Shown: positions 1-6,540, numbered from the stretch's first letter. The stretch is DNA of 9,737 bases from Methanomassiliicoccaceae archaeon UBA113 (GCA_002506175.1 DAXB01000057.1:1-9737); one strand, 5' to 3'. A program made the numbers and translations. The notes: generated by a model not told the origin, from the sequence alone.

Positions 1-191
1 CCCACTGTTTTTCAGAAAGAGGCTATGTTTCATTATCGCCACAGTTATGAAAAATGACCAGTCTTCAGACGCATGTTGTGCATGTGTTGAATTATGAACA
101 GGACAATATCATCAACCATATACCGCAAATCGACCTTTGCATGGATGACAATATTGCCTGACCTGTGTAACACAAATCGTAAACACATCAT
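1..191. other. Gene-free A/T-rich stretch at window edge
   Basis: I find no credible coding region here. The reading frames that cross it lack family resemblance and run through a neighbouring terminator hairpin. It contains only short imperfect repeats, such as a repeated GCATGT near 72-86 and a small TGTGTAACACA inverted repeat near 164-174. It lies downstream of the minus-strand membrane protein gene. It could carry the promoter or 3' region of a gene outside the window, but I see no strong TATA box. Confidence 0.4.
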
Positions 192-224
192 TGAAGAAAA
201 AGAAGAAGCTGCCTTTCGGCAGCT
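192..224 (-). terminator. Hairpin/T-tail terminator of the small membrane protein gene
   Basis: A perfect 7-bp stem, AGCTGCC (207-213) with GGCAGCT (218-224), closes a 4-nt loop that reads GAAA on the minus strand. On that strand it is followed at once by a pyrimidine/T-rich run (206 down to 192). It begins 8 nt after the stop codon at 233-235. Archaeal termination is driven mainly by T-tracts, so the T-run may matter more than the stem. The structure still looks like a classical intrinsic terminator. Confidence 0.7.
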
Positions 225-232
225 GTTTGTAT

Positions 233-607
233 TCAACCGAGAATCTCTTTCTTGTTGAAGCAAAGGACTCCGAGCATTATTCCTGTGAGAATAAGGTCAC
301 AAATCGCTTCGATCCAACCGTAGTGAACGCCGGTGCCGATGACACCTGCTGCAATGAAAATTCCAAGGATGGAGAAGATGAAACCGATAGCTACGAAAAA
401 TAGAGCGACGTAGTATGCTTTGGAGTTGTGCTTCGTTATTCCGAGTCCTGCAATCAAGACTATCAAGTCAAGGATGATTGCTATTGCAAGAGATGCCACA
501 TCGTACTTTCCTGTAGAGTACATGTACAGAGAAAGCAACATCTCGATGACCGCGATAATTGCCAAGACATATCCTGCCTGTTTGGCTGTTGCTGTAAAGA
601 ATGCCAT
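233..607 (-). CDS. Small four-helix integral membrane protein, function unknown
   Basis: The 124-residue product has four predicted hydrophobic helices at about residues 11-30, 38-56, 65-90 and 98-117. They are joined by short loops, and the C-terminal tail is lysine-containing (NKKEILG). I recognise no catalytic motif and cannot assign a family; it is a small polytopic membrane protein of unknown role. The open frame extends 33 codons further upstream to 706. I chose the internal ATG at 605-607 because a clear TATA box (630-637) is centred about 26 bp before it, so the transcript should start at or next to this ATG. The upstream extension is polar and would lie across the promoter. The gene is monocistronic, with its own promoter and terminator, and lies on the same strand as pgk. 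Base composition is visibly more A/T-rich than in the neighbouring genes. Confidence 0.72.
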   Translation of the reverse strand: MAFFTATAKQAGYVLAIIAVIEMLLSLYMYSTGKYDVASLAIAIILDLIVLIAGLGITKHNSKAYYVALFFVAIGFIFSILGIFIAAGVIGTGVHYGWIEAICDLILTGIMLGVLCFNKKEILG

Positions 608-629
608 GATTGAGAACTGCTTGTTGCCG

Positions 630-637
630 TATATAAA
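630..637 (-). promoter_or_regulatory. TATA box for a leaderless transcript
   Basis: On the minus strand the sequence is TTTATATA, a close match to the archaeal box A. Its centre is about 26 bp upstream of the ATG at 607-605, the spacing expected when transcription starts at the first base of the start codon. No Shine-Dalgarno-like sequence sits before that ATG, which agrees with leaderless translation. Confidence 0.75.
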
Positions 638-744
638 CATAGCTGGACCCAGATTATTCTTCGGGGCACCGTGATTATTCCAACCTGTGGAATGCATGTC
701 TGCCAACAGGTTCTATACTTTTCGTTGTATTGGCTGAAAGATGA

Positions 745-784
745 GATAAAAACATTCATGAAAAGGAGGGTTGCCCCCCCCCCT
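745..784 (-). terminator. Possible terminator downstream of gap-pgk, with poly-C/G tract
   Basis: Reading the minus strand after the pgk stop, a G-run (complement of ten consecutive C at 774-783) can fold back on CCCTCCT (complement of 764-770). The loop is 3 nt and the stem has one mismatch. The stem is followed by TTTT (761-764) and a TTTTT run (748-752). Paired T-runs after a GC-rich stem are plausible archaeal termination signals. The remaining stretch between pgk and the membrane protein gene holds only that gene's promoter. Confidence 0.45.
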
Positions 785-797
785 ATTTTCAATATGG

Positions 798-2030
798 TCA
801 CTGTTTAAACTTCTCTTTGGAGTACTTCAGCGCCTCGATGACGGGCAGGGGCTCTCCGAGAAGGAACGTCTCCAATGCTCCGCCCCCGGTACTGACGTAC
901 GAGAAACGGTCTGCGAGATCGAACTTCTCAGCCGCCCCTCCGGTGTGTCCTCCTCCGATGACGGACTGTCCGCCGCTGTCGACCATGGCCGTCATCAGGA
1001 CACGCGTTCCGATGGCGAAGTCATCCTTCTCGATCATTCCGGCCGGTCCGGACATGAACGATGTCCTGGATGACAGGATGACCTTCGCAAACTTCTCCGC
1101 GGAATCGTCTCCGATATCCAATGCGGGCTCTGCGGTGGGCATGTCTCCGATGTTCACGGAAACGCGCTTCCCGTCCCTCTCCACCGCCACATCGACGGGG
1201 AGCAGGATCTTCTGACCGTACTTGGCAAGGACATCCTTAGCTGCCTGGAGGTTCTCTTCCGTGAGCTCCTCGGACAGGATCTTGGACGATGCCTCTCCGA
1301 TGTCCACTCCCCTTGCGAGGAGGAATGCGTTCCCTGCGAGTCCCGTGAGGATGACGGTATCCGCGGTGCCGTTCCCGAGGACACGATCGATCATGACCGA
1401 TACATCGCCGAACTTGGCTCCTCCGAGGATGAACACGGAAGGCCTGCGGGGATTCTCGAAGATGGATTTCAATGCGGACATCTCCTTGGCCATGAGTCTT
1501 CCGGATGCGGAAGGCACCTTGGCGGAGAACCCTACCAGAGAGCACTGTGACCTGTGGGAGGCTCCAAACGCATCGCACACATAGTAGTCGATCATGGGGG
1601 CGAGCTTCTGGACGATCTCTCCCTCGGCATGGAATGCCATGTCTCCTTTTGCAGTCTCGCTGTCGATGGCCCTCACGTTTCCGAGAAACAGCGCCTCTCC
1701 TGGTTTCAGTGCCTTGATTGCTTCCATTGCAGCGTCGCCCAGTACGTCATCAATGTACTTCACGGGCGCATTCAGATGCTTGGATAGACGCTCCGCATGC
1801 TGCTCGAGATTGATGAAGTCCCATTTGTCCTTCCTGCTCTGATGAGCGAGGATTATGAGCCTTGCCTTCTTTCCCATGAGCTCCCTGATCGTCGGGACGA
1901 CCCTCCTGATCCTCGAATCATTGACGATCTTGAGGGTCTCCTTGTTGAGAGGACAGTTGATGTCCACCCTGAGGAGGACTGCCTTGTCCTTGTAATCGAA
2001 GTCGCCGAGCGTGTTGAAGTCCTTTTCCAT
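798..2030 (-). CDS. pgk: Phosphoglycerate kinase
   Basis: This cytosolic enzyme transfers phosphate between 1,3-bisphosphoglycerate and ADP (reversibly, to 3-phosphoglycerate and ATP) in glycolysis and gluconeogenesis. At 410 residues it matches the usual archaeal length. Family motifs are in order: the substrate-binding RVDINCPL (21-28), basic R40, HQSR (63-66), the LGNVR arginine (R120), CDAFGASHR (152-160), nucleotide-domain GGAK with K206, SGPAG (327-331), the GGGHTGGAA glycine loop (359-367) and STGGGA (380-385). The C-terminal LPVIEALK is also typical. The start at 2030 is chosen because GAAGGT (2037-2042) lies 6 nt before it and overlaps the stop codon of gap. The 20 upstream in-frame codons run back into gap. 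It is the second gene of a two-gene unit, 10 nt after gap, and its product uses the gap product directly. A residue difference from textbook PGK (GGGHT rather than GGGDT) is, to my knowledge, seen in archaeal members. Confidence 0.96.
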   Translation of the reverse strand: MEKDFNTLGDFDYKDKAVLLRVDINCPLNKETLKIVNDSRIRRVVPTIRELMGKKARLIILAHQSRKDKWDFINLEQHAERLSKHLNAPVKYIDDVLGDAAMEAIKALKPGEALFLGNVRAIDSETAKGDMAFHAEGEIVQKLAPMIDYYVCDAFGASHRSQCSLVGFSAKVPSASGRLMAKEMSALKSIFENPRRPSVFILGGAKFGDVSVMIDRVLGNGTADTVILTGLAGNAFLLARGVDIGEASSKILSEELTEENLQAAKDVLAKYGQKILLPVDVAVERDGKRVSVNIGDMPTAEPALDIGDDSAEKFAKVILSSRTSFMSGPAGMIEKDDFAIGTRVLMTAMVDSGGQSVIGGGHTGGAAEKFDLADRFSYVSTGGGALETFLLGEPLPVIEALKYSKEKFKQ

Positions 2031-2036
2031 CTTCCG

Positions 2037-2042
2037 ACCTTC
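2037..2042 (-). promoter_or_regulatory. Ribosome binding site deciding the pgk start
   Basis: GAAGGT on the minus strand overlaps the TGA stop of gap and ends 6 nt before the pgk ATG (2030-2028). This supports internal initiation within a shared gap-pgk mRNA and fixes the pgk start at 2030. Confidence 0.6.
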
Positions 2043-3057
2043 ACTGAGATATGCCCATTGCCTTGTTCGTCTTGGCCTGGGATGCGGCACCGTCCTGCTC
2101 CATCTTGCACATGGACCTGATGCAGTCCACGTTCTCGGGGATCACATCGGACTCCTGGTGGACAGCCTGGTAGTAGTACAGTGTGTTCCCGACGACCTTG
2201 ACGCCGTCCTGCCAGACGACGATCTCGTACATATCGGACCTGTCCCTTCCGATGTCCCTCGCGTACTCCATGATCTCCGCGGTGCTCTTGATTCCATCCT
2301 TGCTCTTGACGAGCCTCACGCGGGGTGCGCTCTTGAAGATGCTGAGGACCTCCTCGGTGGTGGTCTCGTTCTCGAGCTGCACCACGACCGTGTGGACGTG
2401 CATGAGCGTGGTGGATGCCTTGATGGCCATGGTGTTGATGTTGAGCCAGGGCATGATGCTCTGCACATCGGGTCCGTGGTGGGTGGGTAGCTTGACTGAA
2501 GGCTCGAGTCCGTTAATGGGGCCTGTCTTGCTGTCTCCTGGATCCGCTGCACGCCTGACTATGGTGACGAAGGCGTTCTTGATCTTGAACTTCTTGTCAA
2601 GAGGGTTGAGTGTCCTGAGGAGACCCGTGGTGTTGCATGAAACGACACGCGAGAACTGCGCTCCCCATGACTCCGAGTAGTTGGCGGTGGAGTTGAACGA
2701 GATGCCTGTGAGTGCGTGATCCTCTCCTCCCTGGAAGATAGCCTTCACGCCTGCCTCCTTGTACATCTCCTTGTACTCTTCTCCGACTCCTCCGGGTGTG
2801 CAGTCGACGATGATGTCAACCTTTCCCAGGAGGTCCTTGAGGGTTCCCTGGATCTCAACTCCGGCATCCTTGAACGCCTGTACGCTGGTCTCGGGGACGT
2901 AGAGTCCGTATCCTTTCGCAATAGCCGTCTTGGCCTCGTAGTTCGGCCTCGTCTTAGTGACCCCGACGAGCTCCATGTCGTCCTGAGCCGCGACTGCCGC
3001 TGCTACACGCTTTCCGATGGTTCCAAAGCCGTTGACTCCAACCCTGATTGTCGCCAT
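2041..3057 (-). CDS. gap: Archaeal (type II) glyceraldehyde-3-phosphate dehydrogenase
   Basis: This enzyme carries out phosphorylating, NAD(P)-dependent interconversion of glyceraldehyde-3-phosphate and 1,3-bisphosphoglycerate. In methanogens this step serves mainly gluconeogenesis. The 338-residue protein has the N-terminal Rossmann motif GVNGFGTIGKRV (7-18), a K35/R37 patch after the second strand that resembles NADP-preferring archaeal enzymes (inference), and VDCTPGGVG (84-92). The catalytic cysteine C141 lies in SCNTTGL. LPTHHGPD is at 190-197, and H220 in LMHVH aligns with the catalytic histidine known for archaeal GAPDH. This sequence type is distinct from bacterial GapA. The start at 3057 gives the canonical MATIRVGVNGFG; the open frame extends 42 codons further, but those run through the promoter. 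It is the first gene of the gap-pgk unit and is divergent from the surface protein gene at 3165. TATA box and leader position suggest a short 5' leader, with a weak AGGT (3064-3067) before the ATG. Confidence 0.96.
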   Translation of the reverse strand: MATIRVGVNGFGTIGKRVAAAVAAQDDMELVGVTKTRPNYEAKTAIAKGYGLYVPETSVQAFKDAGVEIQGTLKDLLGKVDIIVDCTPGGVGEEYKEMYKEAGVKAIFQGGEDHALTGISFNSTANYSESWGAQFSRVVSCNTTGLLRTLNPLDKKFKIKNAFVTIVRRAADPGDSKTGPINGLEPSVKLPTHHGPDVQSIMPWLNINTMAIKASTTLMHVHTVVVQLENETTTEEVLSIFKSAPRVRLVKSKDGIKSTAEIMEYARDIGRDRSDMYEIVVWQDGVKVVGNTLYYYQAVHQESDVIPENVDCIRSMCKMEQDGAASQAKTNKAMGISQ

Positions 3058-3089
3058 GATAATAACCTGCCTCAGGGATGGGTCTGCCC

Positions 3090-3098
3090 TATAATAAA
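3090..3098 (-). promoter_or_regulatory. TATA box of the gap-pgk operon
   Basis: On the minus strand the sequence is TTTATTATA, centred about 37 bp before the gap ATG (3057). This predicts a transcript starting near 3068 with a leader of roughly 10 nt that contains the weak AGGT ribosome binding site. The same bases read TATAATAAA on the plus strand, so a role in the divergent gene cannot be excluded. Confidence 0.6.
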
Positions 3099-3130
3099 GG
3101 TCGCGTGCGCCCGTTTTCCTCCGTCGCGCG

Positions 3131-3142
3131 TTAACATTATGT
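3131..3142 (+). promoter_or_regulatory. Weak TATA-like element for the surface protein gene
   Basis: TTAACATTATGT lies about 28 bp before the ATG at 3165, and no Shine-Dalgarno sequence precedes that ATG. This position would suit a leaderless transcript. The match to box A is poor. The alternative is the A/T element at 3090-3098 with a leader of about 45 nt. Confidence 0.3.
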
Positions 3143-3164
3143 ACGCATAGTTGTCTTTGCACCC

Positions 3165-4358
3165 ATGGACAAGAAGAAATCAATCATTCTGGTCGCTGTA
3201 GTGGCGGTTGTCCTGATTCTTGCGGGAACATACCTGTGCGTCTCGCAAGCGAAAGACAACAGCATCGTCGGGATGTACAACGTCACCGAGTACCACCAGT
3301 ACAGCATGGATGACGGAACGTTCATCGACAACCACAGCGGTGACGGAGCCTACGACTCCGAATTCATCGAGATCACATCATATTCCAACGGAATCTTCGA
3401 AGGATACTGTTGCGTACCGAAGGTCGGAGAGGTCGATCCTCCCCACTACCCCATCCTGGGAACATACGATGAGAAGACAGGCATGATCCAGTACACCTGC
3501 TCCTACAGCTACCCCTCGTCGGGACTGTATGACTGGGTTCACGGATTCATCATCGACGGAACCATGCAGCTCTCCGGGATCACATACGGAGATGATGACA
3601 GCTACTACGGATCGTTCGAGTTCACGTTCGTCAAGCAGGGATACAAGGTCACCCCCGTGAAGTACGATTCGTTCTTCGGAGTTGGCGATTCCTACAAGTC
3701 GTTCAAAGTCATCGAGACCCTCGACAACACCCAAGTCGAATCCGTAGATACCGTCTCGTTCGAGGTCAAGCAGACCGCATCAGGACTGTACAGGATGGAT
3801 GTGAAGAACCCCGGTTCCGACTATGCTGCTAACTTCGTCGGAGCCGCTGTCGCAGACGACATCATCATGGGAATCGGATACGAGAATGGAACCGCATTCT
3901 CGCTGGTGATCACCAACCAGGGCGATTATATCCAAGTCAACAGGGAATACACATTCCTGGAATACTCCGCCACCTGGACCGCATACATGACCAAGGACGG
4001 AAAATCCGTCACGGTCAAGGAATCTCCTAAGATGGATATGAAGTACAACGGTACGCTGAACGCCAAGGACATTGGAGGAGAGGTCCAGACCATCACCGGA
4101 AACATCGGCGTTGCTAACCAGGGAGATGTACTGGCGAGCATCACACTCAAATACGTCGTGGCTTACGGAAATCTGATTCCTTACGAGAACGGGTACATCG
4201 TGGCAGTGTCCTTCACACAGGATATGTCGCCCGGTACCATGTACTACTTCGGATTCGGATACGTTCCCGGCGACCTGAGCAAGATGTATTACAGCGGACT
4301 GGTCATGTCCTCCGATACTACGCTCAGCGCGATGTATTGTGTGGGAGACAAGTCCTGA
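3165..4358 (+). CDS. Membrane-anchored extracytoplasmic protein with about three repeated modules
   Basis: The 397-residue protein starts with a short basic segment (MDKKK) and one hydrophobic helix (about residues 6-25), which acts as a signal anchor or signal peptide. The rest is predicted outside the cell. I see no convincing lipobox around C25. The mature part is rich in Gly, Tyr, Asp, Ser and Thr with alternating hydrophobic residues, suggesting an all-beta fold. By eye it divides into three diverged units of about 100-120 residues (35-157, 175-277, 293-394). Each ends in a pair of strands with aromatic residues, for example YYGSFEFTFVKQG, SATWTAYMTKDG and TTLSAMYCVGDK. I do not recognise the family; lipocalin- or avidin-like barrels are a possibility only. 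The gene is monocistronic, with a hairpin after its stop. It sits upstream of, and on the same strand as, an ABC exporter operon, but a functional link is unproven. The start is the first ATG, immediately before the anchor. Confidence 0.8.
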   Translation: MDKKKSIILVAVVAVVLILAGTYLCVSQAKDNSIVGMYNVTEYHQYSMDDGTFIDNHSGDGAYDSEFIEITSYSNGIFEGYCCVPKVGEVDPPHYPILGTYDEKTGMIQYTCSYSYPSSGLYDWVHGFIIDGTMQLSGITYGDDDSYYGSFEFTFVKQGYKVTPVKYDSFFGVGDSYKSFKVIETLDNTQVESVDTVSFEVKQTASGLYRMDVKNPGSDYAANFVGAAVADDIIMGIGYENGTAFSLVITNQGDYIQVNREYTFLEYSATWTAYMTKDGKSVTVKESPKMDMKYNGTLNAKDIGGEVQTITGNIGVANQGDVLASITLKYVVAYGNLIPYENGYIVAVSFTQDMSPGTMYYFGFGYVPGDLSKMYYSGLVMSSDTTLSAMYCVGDKS

Positions 4359-4369
4359 AACCTTTCACC

Positions 4370-4408
4370 GCATCCGCCCTTCGGAACGGATGCACCCAAA
4401 CCCTTTCT
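4370..4408 (+). terminator. Hairpin terminator candidate after the surface protein gene
   Basis: A perfect 7-bp stem, GCATCCG (4370-4376) with CGGATGC (4387-4393), encloses a 10-nt loop starting 11 nt after the stop codon. A pyrimidine-rich CCCTTTCT tail lies at 4401-4408, slightly removed from the stem. The T-run is weak, so it could also be an mRNA 3'-end or processing structure. Confidence 0.5.
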
Positions 4409-4452
4409 ATTCATACAAAGAAACCCATGCTTACATTCTGTCATCAACGTGC

Positions 4453-4460
4453 TTTTTTAT
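4453..4460 (+). promoter_or_regulatory. TATA box candidate of the ABC exporter operon
   Basis: TTTTTTAT is centred about 36 bp before the ATPase ATG at 4492, which predicts a leader of about 10 nt. No clear Shine-Dalgarno sequence lies before the ATG. Confidence 0.5.
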
Positions 4461-4491
4461 CCTAGTAGTATGGTTTCGAGACAGTGACAAT

Positions 4492-5433
4492 ATGACAGGC
4501 GATCCCATCGAAATCGTCAATCTGAGGAAAGAGTACGGCAAGTTCGTAGCCGTCAACGACCTCAACCTGACGATCAAGAAGAACAGCTTCACCGGTCTCC
4601 TGGGTCCTAACGGAGCGGGTAAGAGTACTACTCTGAAAATACTCACCCACCTCATCAACGCCACATCAGGGCAGGCATACCTCAACGGCATCGACGTCAC
4701 CGTCGACCCGAAGAGCGCGCTCACCGGTGTCGGAACTGTCATCGAGACCCCGGAGTTCTACCCGTACCTCACCCCGAGAGAGACATTCAGATACGTCGGA
4801 GGCCTCATAGGCATGAGACGCGAGGCCATCAAATCCGAGACGGACGAGATCCTGGAAAAGGTCAAGATGACCCAATGGCAGGACAAGAGGCTCGGTACGT
4901 TCTCAAAAGGTATGAGGCAGAGGATCGCCTTGGGTCAAGCACTGCTCAATGACCCCAACATCATCATCCTGGACGAGCCCACTTCCGGACTAGATCCGAG
5001 AGGCATGGCAGAGATCAGGGAGGTCCTCAAGAACCTGAGGAACGACTCCAGGAACCTCACCATAGTCATGAGCTCGCACATCCTCCCCGAAGTAGAGGAT
5101 TTGTGCGACAGGATCGCATTCATCAACCACGGTACGCTCCTCAAGGACAACGAGATCGGTGCGTTCACGAACGTGGACGGAATCCTGACAATGATGATTA
5201 AACTGAACAGGGTCCCGACGGAAGCGGATGTCAACAGAGTGTCCGCATTGGGCTATGTGATCAGGGCCGAGAGAATCGGAGAAGAGATCGCCGTATCCAT
5301 CAAAGGGACTGATATGCGGATCAGATCGAGATTGCTGGAGGATATCGCGTCCATGAGGATGGGAGTCATATCCTTCAAAGAGCAGGATGCTCTGGAGGAG
5401 ACATACCTGGACCTTATCAAGGAGTCGAGATGA
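4492..5433 (+). CDS. ABC transporter ATP-binding protein (BcrA/NatA-like exporter family)
   Basis: This is the cytosolic ATPase that would energise the membrane partner encoded next. The 313-residue protein has Walker A GPNGAGKST (38-46), the ABC signature variant FSKGMRQR (137-144), Walker B IIILDEP (157-163) with catalytic E162, the D-loop SGLD (165-168) and switch histidine H196 in MSSH. The Q-loop position carries Glu (E85 in VIETPEFYP) rather than Gln, as is common in BcrA-type drug/antibiotic exporters. A C-terminal accessory domain of about 90 residues (220-313) is also typical of that group. The start at 4492 places MTGDPIEIVNLRKEYG at the usual distance before Walker A; the 51 upstream in-frame codons cover the promoter. 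The 3' end overlaps the permease start by 4 nt (or 1 nt), showing translational coupling. The substrate cannot be read from the sequence: a peptide, lipid, drug or Na+ is possible. Confidence 0.93.
   Translation: MTGDPIEIVNLRKEYGKFVAVNDLNLTIKKNSFTGLLGPNGAGKSTTLKILTHLINATSGQAYLNGIDVTVDPKSALTGVGTVIETPEFYPYLTPRETFRYVGGLIGMRREAIKSETDEILEKVKMTQWQDKRLGTFSKGMRQRIALGQALLNDPNIIILDEPTSGLDPRGMAEIREVLKNLRNDSRNLTIVMSSHILPEVEDLCDRIAFINHGTLLKDNEIGAFTNVDGILTMMIKLNRVPTEADVNRVSALGYVIRAERIGEEIAVSIKGTDMRIRSRLLEDIASMRMGVISFKEQDALEETYLDLIKESR
5419..5424 (+). promoter_or_regulatory. Ribosome binding site before tandem ATG codons of the permease
   Basis: AAGGAG inside the ATPase 3' end lies 5 nt before the ATG at 5430 and 8 nt before the ATG at 5433. 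The spacing slightly favours the second ATG, so the protein may begin MVGDFRQ rather than MMVGDFRQ. Confidence 0.6.
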
Positions 5434-6446
5434 TGGTCGGAGATTTCAGACAGATTTGCACAATAACCAAGAACGAGCTGATCAAGTCCGTACGCGGGAA
5501 GAAATTCCTCGTCAGCCTGCTGATCGTACTCCTGGTGTTCGGACTCATCACGCTGCTCGGATATGCGACCAACGATTGGAACCCCAAGTTCACAACGGCC
5601 AACATCATCAGCACATACATGTCCTATATCGGCGTGGTCACACTTCTGATTGTCGCCCTGATGTCATCCGTGGCATTGGTGTCGGAGTTCGAGGAGAGAA
5701 CTGCCTTGATCCTATTCACCAGGCCTGTAAGAAGAACCTCCATATTCATCGGTAAGATCTTCTCATGCCTGATCATCGAAGCGCTGATCATCCTCGTGTA
5801 CTATGCGATCGTCACCGCATTCTCCCTGTACCATGTAGGGGAGGTGTCGGACAAGATGCTGACATCCTATGTGCTGTGCGTCCTCTATGCGTTCGCAGCA
5901 TCTGGAGTAGCATTCGTCATAAGTGCGTTCTTCAAGAAGAGCAGCGTGTGCACGATCATCTCTCTGCTGGTGCTGATCCTCGTGGTCCCGGTAATCACCG
6001 GTATGCTCAAAGGCGATACCTGGTTCATGCTCGATACAGCCGGCAACAGCATCATCACCTGCGTGCCGGAATATGTGAAGGCCTACAACGAGACCGTAGA
6101 CATGTTCACCGCCGTGATATCCAATGCGGCGGACGTACTGAAAGGATTCGCAAGCCCCGAAATGCAGGAACTAGCCAAATCATTGAACGAGGTCATCCTG
6201 TCAGGCGGTCTGTCCACCCTGGACCCCAACGTTATTGCGATGATCGTCACGATGGACCAGTTCTTCCTGTCCATCCCCGTCGATAACATCACCGACATGG
6301 CGGATGTCCTCAACATGATGGTTGGAAGCGACATGATGAAGAAGATCGACAACCCCAACGTCCTGCTCGAGGGATCGGTCCTCATCATCTGGGGAATCAC
6401 CGGATATCTGATTGCCTGGTGCAAATTCGTCAGAAGGGAATTCTGA
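5430..6446 (+). CDS. ABC-2 type transporter permease
   Basis: This membrane subunit pairs with the ATPase encoded just upstream. The 338-residue protein has predicted helices at about 26-45, 66-86, 105-131, 145-167, 173-191 and 313-331. The cytoplasmic segment between helices 2 and 3, SEFEERTALILFTRPVRR (85-102), is the hallmark coupling region of ABC-2 permeases, where an acidic stretch precedes a basic one. The N-terminus (KNELIKSVRGKK) and C-terminus (CKFVRREF) are basic and so predicted inside. Between helices 5 and 6 there is a loop of about 120 residues (192-312), predicted outside, that is longer than usual for this family and rich in short helical stretches. The start is uncertain between ATG 5430 and ATG 5433. 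The gene ends the operon, with a strong hairpin terminator 8 nt after the stop. No substrate can be assigned; export is the usual direction. Confidence 0.9.
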   Translation: MMVGDFRQICTITKNELIKSVRGKKFLVSLLIVLLVFGLITLLGYATNDWNPKFTTANIISTYMSYIGVVTLLIVALMSSVALVSEFEERTALILFTRPVRRTSIFIGKIFSCLIIEALIILVYYAIVTAFSLYHVGEVSDKMLTSYVLCVLYAFAASGVAFVISAFFKKSSVCTIISLLVLILVVPVITGMLKGDTWFMLDTAGNSIITCVPEYVKAYNETVDMFTAVISNAADVLKGFASPEMQELAKSLNEVILSGGLSTLDPNVIAMIVTMDQFFLSIPVDNITDMADVLNMMVGSDMMKKIDNPNVLLEGSVLIIWGITGYLIAWCKFVRREF

Positions 6447-6454
6447 TCCAAACG

Positions 6455-6485
6455 ACGGGGGTTCTCCCCCGTTTCCTTCCTTTTC
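6455..6485 (+). terminator. Intrinsic-type terminator of the ABC exporter operon
   Basis: A perfect 7-bp GC-rich stem, ACGGGGG (6455-6461) with CCCCCGT (6466-6472), has a 4-nt TTCT loop. It is followed directly by a T/C-rich tail containing TTT and TTTT (6472-6484). It lies between the permease stop and the ilvB promoter, so it should insulate the two operons. Confidence 0.75.
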
Positions 6486-6492
6486 GGGTATA

Positions 6493-6503
6493 CTTTATTT
6501 ATA
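6493..6503 (+). promoter_or_regulatory. TATA box of the ilvB-cca operon
   Basis: CTTTATTTATA is centred about 43 bp before the ilvB ATG, which predicts initiation near 6524 and a leader of about 17 nt. That leader would contain AAAGG (6529-6533), 7 nt before the ATG, as a ribosome binding site. No attenuator or leader peptide fits in so short a leader. Confidence 0.65.
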
Positions 6504-6540
6504 CGGTGGTTTCAGTCGCACCTGTAATAAAGGCGAGGCT

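Noticed and set aside
817..1584. Long plus-strand open frames opposite pgk (for example 817-1215 and 1222-1584)
   Set aside because: They lie antisense to a clearly real pgk gene, have low-complexity Ser/Pro/Arg-rich translations and lack start signals. They are codon-bias shadows.
3058..3183. N-terminal extension of gap by 42 in-frame codons
   Set aside because: It crosses the TATA box and would overlap the start of the divergent gene. The family N-terminus MATIRVGVNGFG begins at 3057.
3222..3251. Lipoprotein signal (lipobox) at C25 of the surface protein
   Set aside because: The residues before the cysteine are T-Y-L, which do not fit the lipobox pattern. A plain signal anchor explains the segment better.
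4339..4491. N-terminal extension of the ABC ATPase by 51 codons
   Set aside because: It overlaps the end of the upstream gene, the terminator hairpin and the TATA box. ATPases of this group start shortly before the first beta strand, as at 4492.
3088..6533. Shared motif CCTRTAATAAAGG at 3088-3100 and 6521-6533 as a common operator
   Set aside because: Its orientation and distance differ relative to the two genes. In one it is the TATA box on the opposite strand, in the other it overlaps the ribosome binding site. Two A/T-rich copies are not enough to claim a regulon.
6412..6540. N-terminal extension of ilvB by 43 codons
   Set aside because: It would run through the permease 3' end, a strong hairpin and the ilvB TATA box. 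The start at 6541 matches the family and has AAAGG upstream.
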